Origin: Fibrobacterota bacterium
GTDB lineage: Bacteria; Fibrobacterota; Chitinivibrionia; Chitinivibrionales; JANQEN01
Assembly: GCA_030619215.1 (NCBI GenBank)
Contig: JAUXBV010000241.1
Span: 1 to 5,889, forward strand
Direction of reading: 5' to 3'
Length of the DNA stretch: 5,889 bases
Under the pieces are notes generated by a model. The model saw only the letters and a program-made list of their open reading frames with translations. It did no database searches and was not told the DNA's origin. The first letter of the stretch is position 1, and every line of letters starts with the position of its first letter. The position numbers and the translations under genes are program-made. Shown in pieces: positions 4,010-5,889 of the stretch.

Positions 4010-5767
4010 ATGAGAATTGTAAACAAAATTACCATATCCTTATTTATAGTGTTATTGCTGATATCTGTAATTAAGTGCACCGACTCTCCTACTGCCGGAA
4101 ACGGATCACAAACTCCTAATTCAATAATTGGTAAACTATACAATCCGGACGGCTCCCCCGCTGCAAATGCAAAGGTCCTCGCAATACCCTCTGAACATAA
4201 CCCAGGACCTGGGCCAAAGGCATATATAATAGACTCAACTGTTACTAATAATAATGGGGAATACTCATTTGATTCTCTGCCAACAGGATATTATAATATC
4301 TTAGGATATCGAAATAACCTATCTTCATACAATGATTCTAATTACATTCCTGGTGACACTATAACAAATATCTCTCCTGACACTATACAATGCCCCGGCT
4401 CTCTCCATGGAGTAATAAAACTCCAACCCGGCGATAACGCCAAAACAATATTCGTCCTTGTGTTCGGTACCTATACCTGGACAATACCCTCTGATACAAT
4501 AGGCAACTTTGACCTTACCAATATGGCAGAAGGTACTTATCACGTCAGGTTCCTGACAACACTCGATGACTATAATCCTTTGGATACTAACTTAACTATC
4601 AGAGCAGGAATGTATGATACTTTAGACGATACACTAATTATTCCTTTTAAAGGAATCCCAATACCAACAGGATTAACATTAATCTATGATACACTCAAAC
4701 AAATAGTAACTCTTTCTTGGAATAAAGCAGACACTACTCTTGTAAAAGGATACAACATCTACAGAAAACAATCGGACTCGGATTTTGTGAAGATTAATCC
4801 CGCTCTGATTACAGGCAACACCTATTCTGACTCAAGCGTTCTACAGGATGAATCGTATGAGTACAAAATCACCGCAGTGGATAATGGGGATAATGAGGGA
4901 AAGAAGAGTAAGGGAGTGAATGTGGTTGCGGTGAGTGGATTTGAGCTAGTAGATAGTATTATAATAGGCTTTGGTACTCCGCCAAATCTTTGCACTTTTG
5001 AGATGGATAGTGCTATGAACTTCCTGATTCCAATGGGTGACGGAGGCTATGGGAACTTCATTACAGTCTTTAATCAATCCGGAGATTCTATTCGTGCCTT
5101 TGGAGAAGGTCACTTTTCTAGCGACTTAAAACTCGTGAGGATTGACTCAAAGGAGAACGCCTATTGCTCAACAATATCAAGACAGCGAGTCGTTAAGTTT
5201 GATCCAACCGGAGTTTTTCTATTGGAATGGGATATTCCTTCTTATTCAGATAAAATGGCTATTGACAACCAAGATAACATCTTTATTATCTCACATACTT
5301 ATGAACATGAAGCGCTTATAAAATATGACGCCGAGGGCACGTTGATAGATAGCGTTGATTATCCAAAAGCCGAGGGCAATGGCAAGATGGTAATAGGTCC
5401 AAATGGTAAAATTTATGACGCCAGCTATAGCGATGAAAGTATCAGAGTATTCAATAACGACCTGTCCTTTGACACTGAATTAAACTTATACTTCGGCGAA
5501 ACTCCATTATATAGAATTCATGACATCGATAGTGACGGAAATTTTTACATAGCAGATGTAAAAAAACTTTCTGAGTATGAATACGCTTTTTCTTTCTACA
5601 TATATAATTCCAATGGTAAATTCATGGCAAGATGGGGCAGATTCATAGTAGATATTAATAAGTCGTGGATATGGGAAATGATAATTGTATCTCAGAAAGT
5701 ATATGTTATGATAGATAATAAGACAAATATAAATATATTAGTATTTTCACTCCCTGCAAATCTTTAA
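4010..5767 (+). CDS. Probable surface lipoprotein with regulatory-like, FN3 and NHL-type propeller segments
   Basis: The 585-residue product starts with a signal peptide: MRIVNK, then a hydrophobic stretch (8-21), then IKC with Cys23 as the likely lipidated residue. Lys just before the Cys is unusual for a lipobox, so plain secretion is possible. Residues about 38-115 (GKLYNPDGSPAANAKVLAI, NNNGEYSFDSLPTGYYNI) form a carboxypeptidase-regulatory-like beta domain. About 131-205 is a second, more diverged one with GNFDLTNMAEGTYHV. About 216-306 is a fibronectin type III domain (LSWNKA, GYNIYRK, YEYKITAVDNGDNEG). From about 310 to the end, repeated blades of the type VVKFDPTGVFLLEW and IDNQDNIFII suggest an NHL-like beta-propeller. 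Such proteins probably bind partners or carbohydrate at the cell surface; no catalytic residues are recognisable. It follows the TIGR02147 regulator closely, and such pairing appears to be a recurring arrangement in this lineage (recollection). The frame is intact. Confidence 0.75.
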   Translation: MRIVNKITISLFIVLLLISVIKCTDSPTAGNGSQTPNSIIGKLYNPDGSPAANAKVLAIPSEHNPGPGPKAYIIDSTVTNNNGEYSFDSLPTGYYNILGYRNNLSSYNDSNYIPGDTITNISPDTIQCPGSLHGVIKLQPGDNAKTIFVLVFGTYTWTIPSDTIGNFDLTNMAEGTYHVRFLTTLDDYNPLDTNLTIRAGMYDTLDDTLIIPFKGIPIPTGLTLIYDTLKQIVTLSWNKADTTLVKGYNIYRKQSDSDFVKINPALITGNTYSDSSVLQDESYEYKITAVDNGDNEGKKSKGVNVVAVSGFELVDSIIIGFGTPPNLCTFEMDSAMNFLIPMGDGGYGNFITVFNQSGDSIRAFGEGHFSSDLKLVRIDSKENAYCSTISRQRVVKFDPTGVFLLEWDIPSYSDKMAIDNQDNIFIISHTYEHEALIKYDAEGTLIDSVDYPKAEGNGKMVIGPNGKIYDASYSDESIRVFNNDLSFDTELNLYFGETPLYRIHDIDSDGNFYIADVKKLSEYEYAFSFYIYNSNGKFMARWGRFIVDINKSWIWEMIIVSQKVYVMIDNKTNINILVFSLPANL

Positions 5768-5889
5768 GTTGCGTACCAGCGTATTTTATCAATTTCTTTA
5801 AAAAAGGCATTGTTAAAATTTATGAATTAATCACTTTTGATATAAGGTACATACATCAAGTAATCGTAAGTACTTGAAAATATTAATAA
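5768..5889. other. Downstream intergenic tail with a short inverted repeat
   Basis: This AT-rich stretch follows the lipoprotein gene to the window end. I see no convincing terminator: GCGTA occurs twice near the start, but as a direct repeat. At 5857-5876 CAAGTA and TACTTG form a 6-bp inverted repeat with an 8-nt loop, overlapping the palindrome AAGTACTT (5868-5875). It could be an operator for a gene beyond the window or chance in AT-rich DNA. Confidence 0.35.

Overview
The window is AT-rich bacterial DNA and falls into two unlike halves. The right half (about 3060-5889) carries a TIGR02147/DUF4423-type regulator followed 31 bp later by a probable surface lipoprotein with carboxypeptidase-regulatory-like, fibronectin type III and NHL-like propeller segments. 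TIGR02147 proteins are typical of Fibrobacterota and related FCB or candidate phyla, so I infer an organism of that kind. This rests on recognising the family by eye, not on a search.

The left half (about 1-2990) looks like a small defence island, with every gene on the minus strand. In transcription order it holds a HEPN-type protein with an R-x4-H motif (2934-2512), a 58-residue Cys-rich protein (2396-2220), an AAA/ABC-type ATPase (2032-692) and an RloB-family protein (702-82). The last two overlap by 11 bp and form a two-gene operon of the RloA-RloB / AbiL type, an abortive-infection-like architecture. That operon has a good sigma70-type promoter (2091-2063). A perfect 10-bp inverted repeat (2041-2065) overlaps its -10 box and runs to the Shine-Dalgarno sequence, so expression is probably repressed by a DNA-binding factor.

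The ATPase-RloB operon is bracketed by two direct copies of a hairpin-forming repeat (12-64 and 2150-2204). Both copies share a 15-bp left end, a 12-nt right end and a T tract, but their central loops differ. On the plus strand each looks like an intrinsic terminator. Their placement also makes the operon look like a discrete, possibly exchangeable cassette.

The HEPN reading frame has no ATG and stays open 5' of its first plausible start (TTG) until a stop at 2985, so it may be 5'-truncated. The left half is richer in G+C than the regulator gene: hand counts are 26/60 for 2641-2700 and 14/60 for 3241-3300. This fits separate origins. Nothing here proves a new system, but the repeat-framed, operator-controlled RloA/B operon beside a HEPN gene and an uncharacterised small Cys-rich protein is the part most worth following up.
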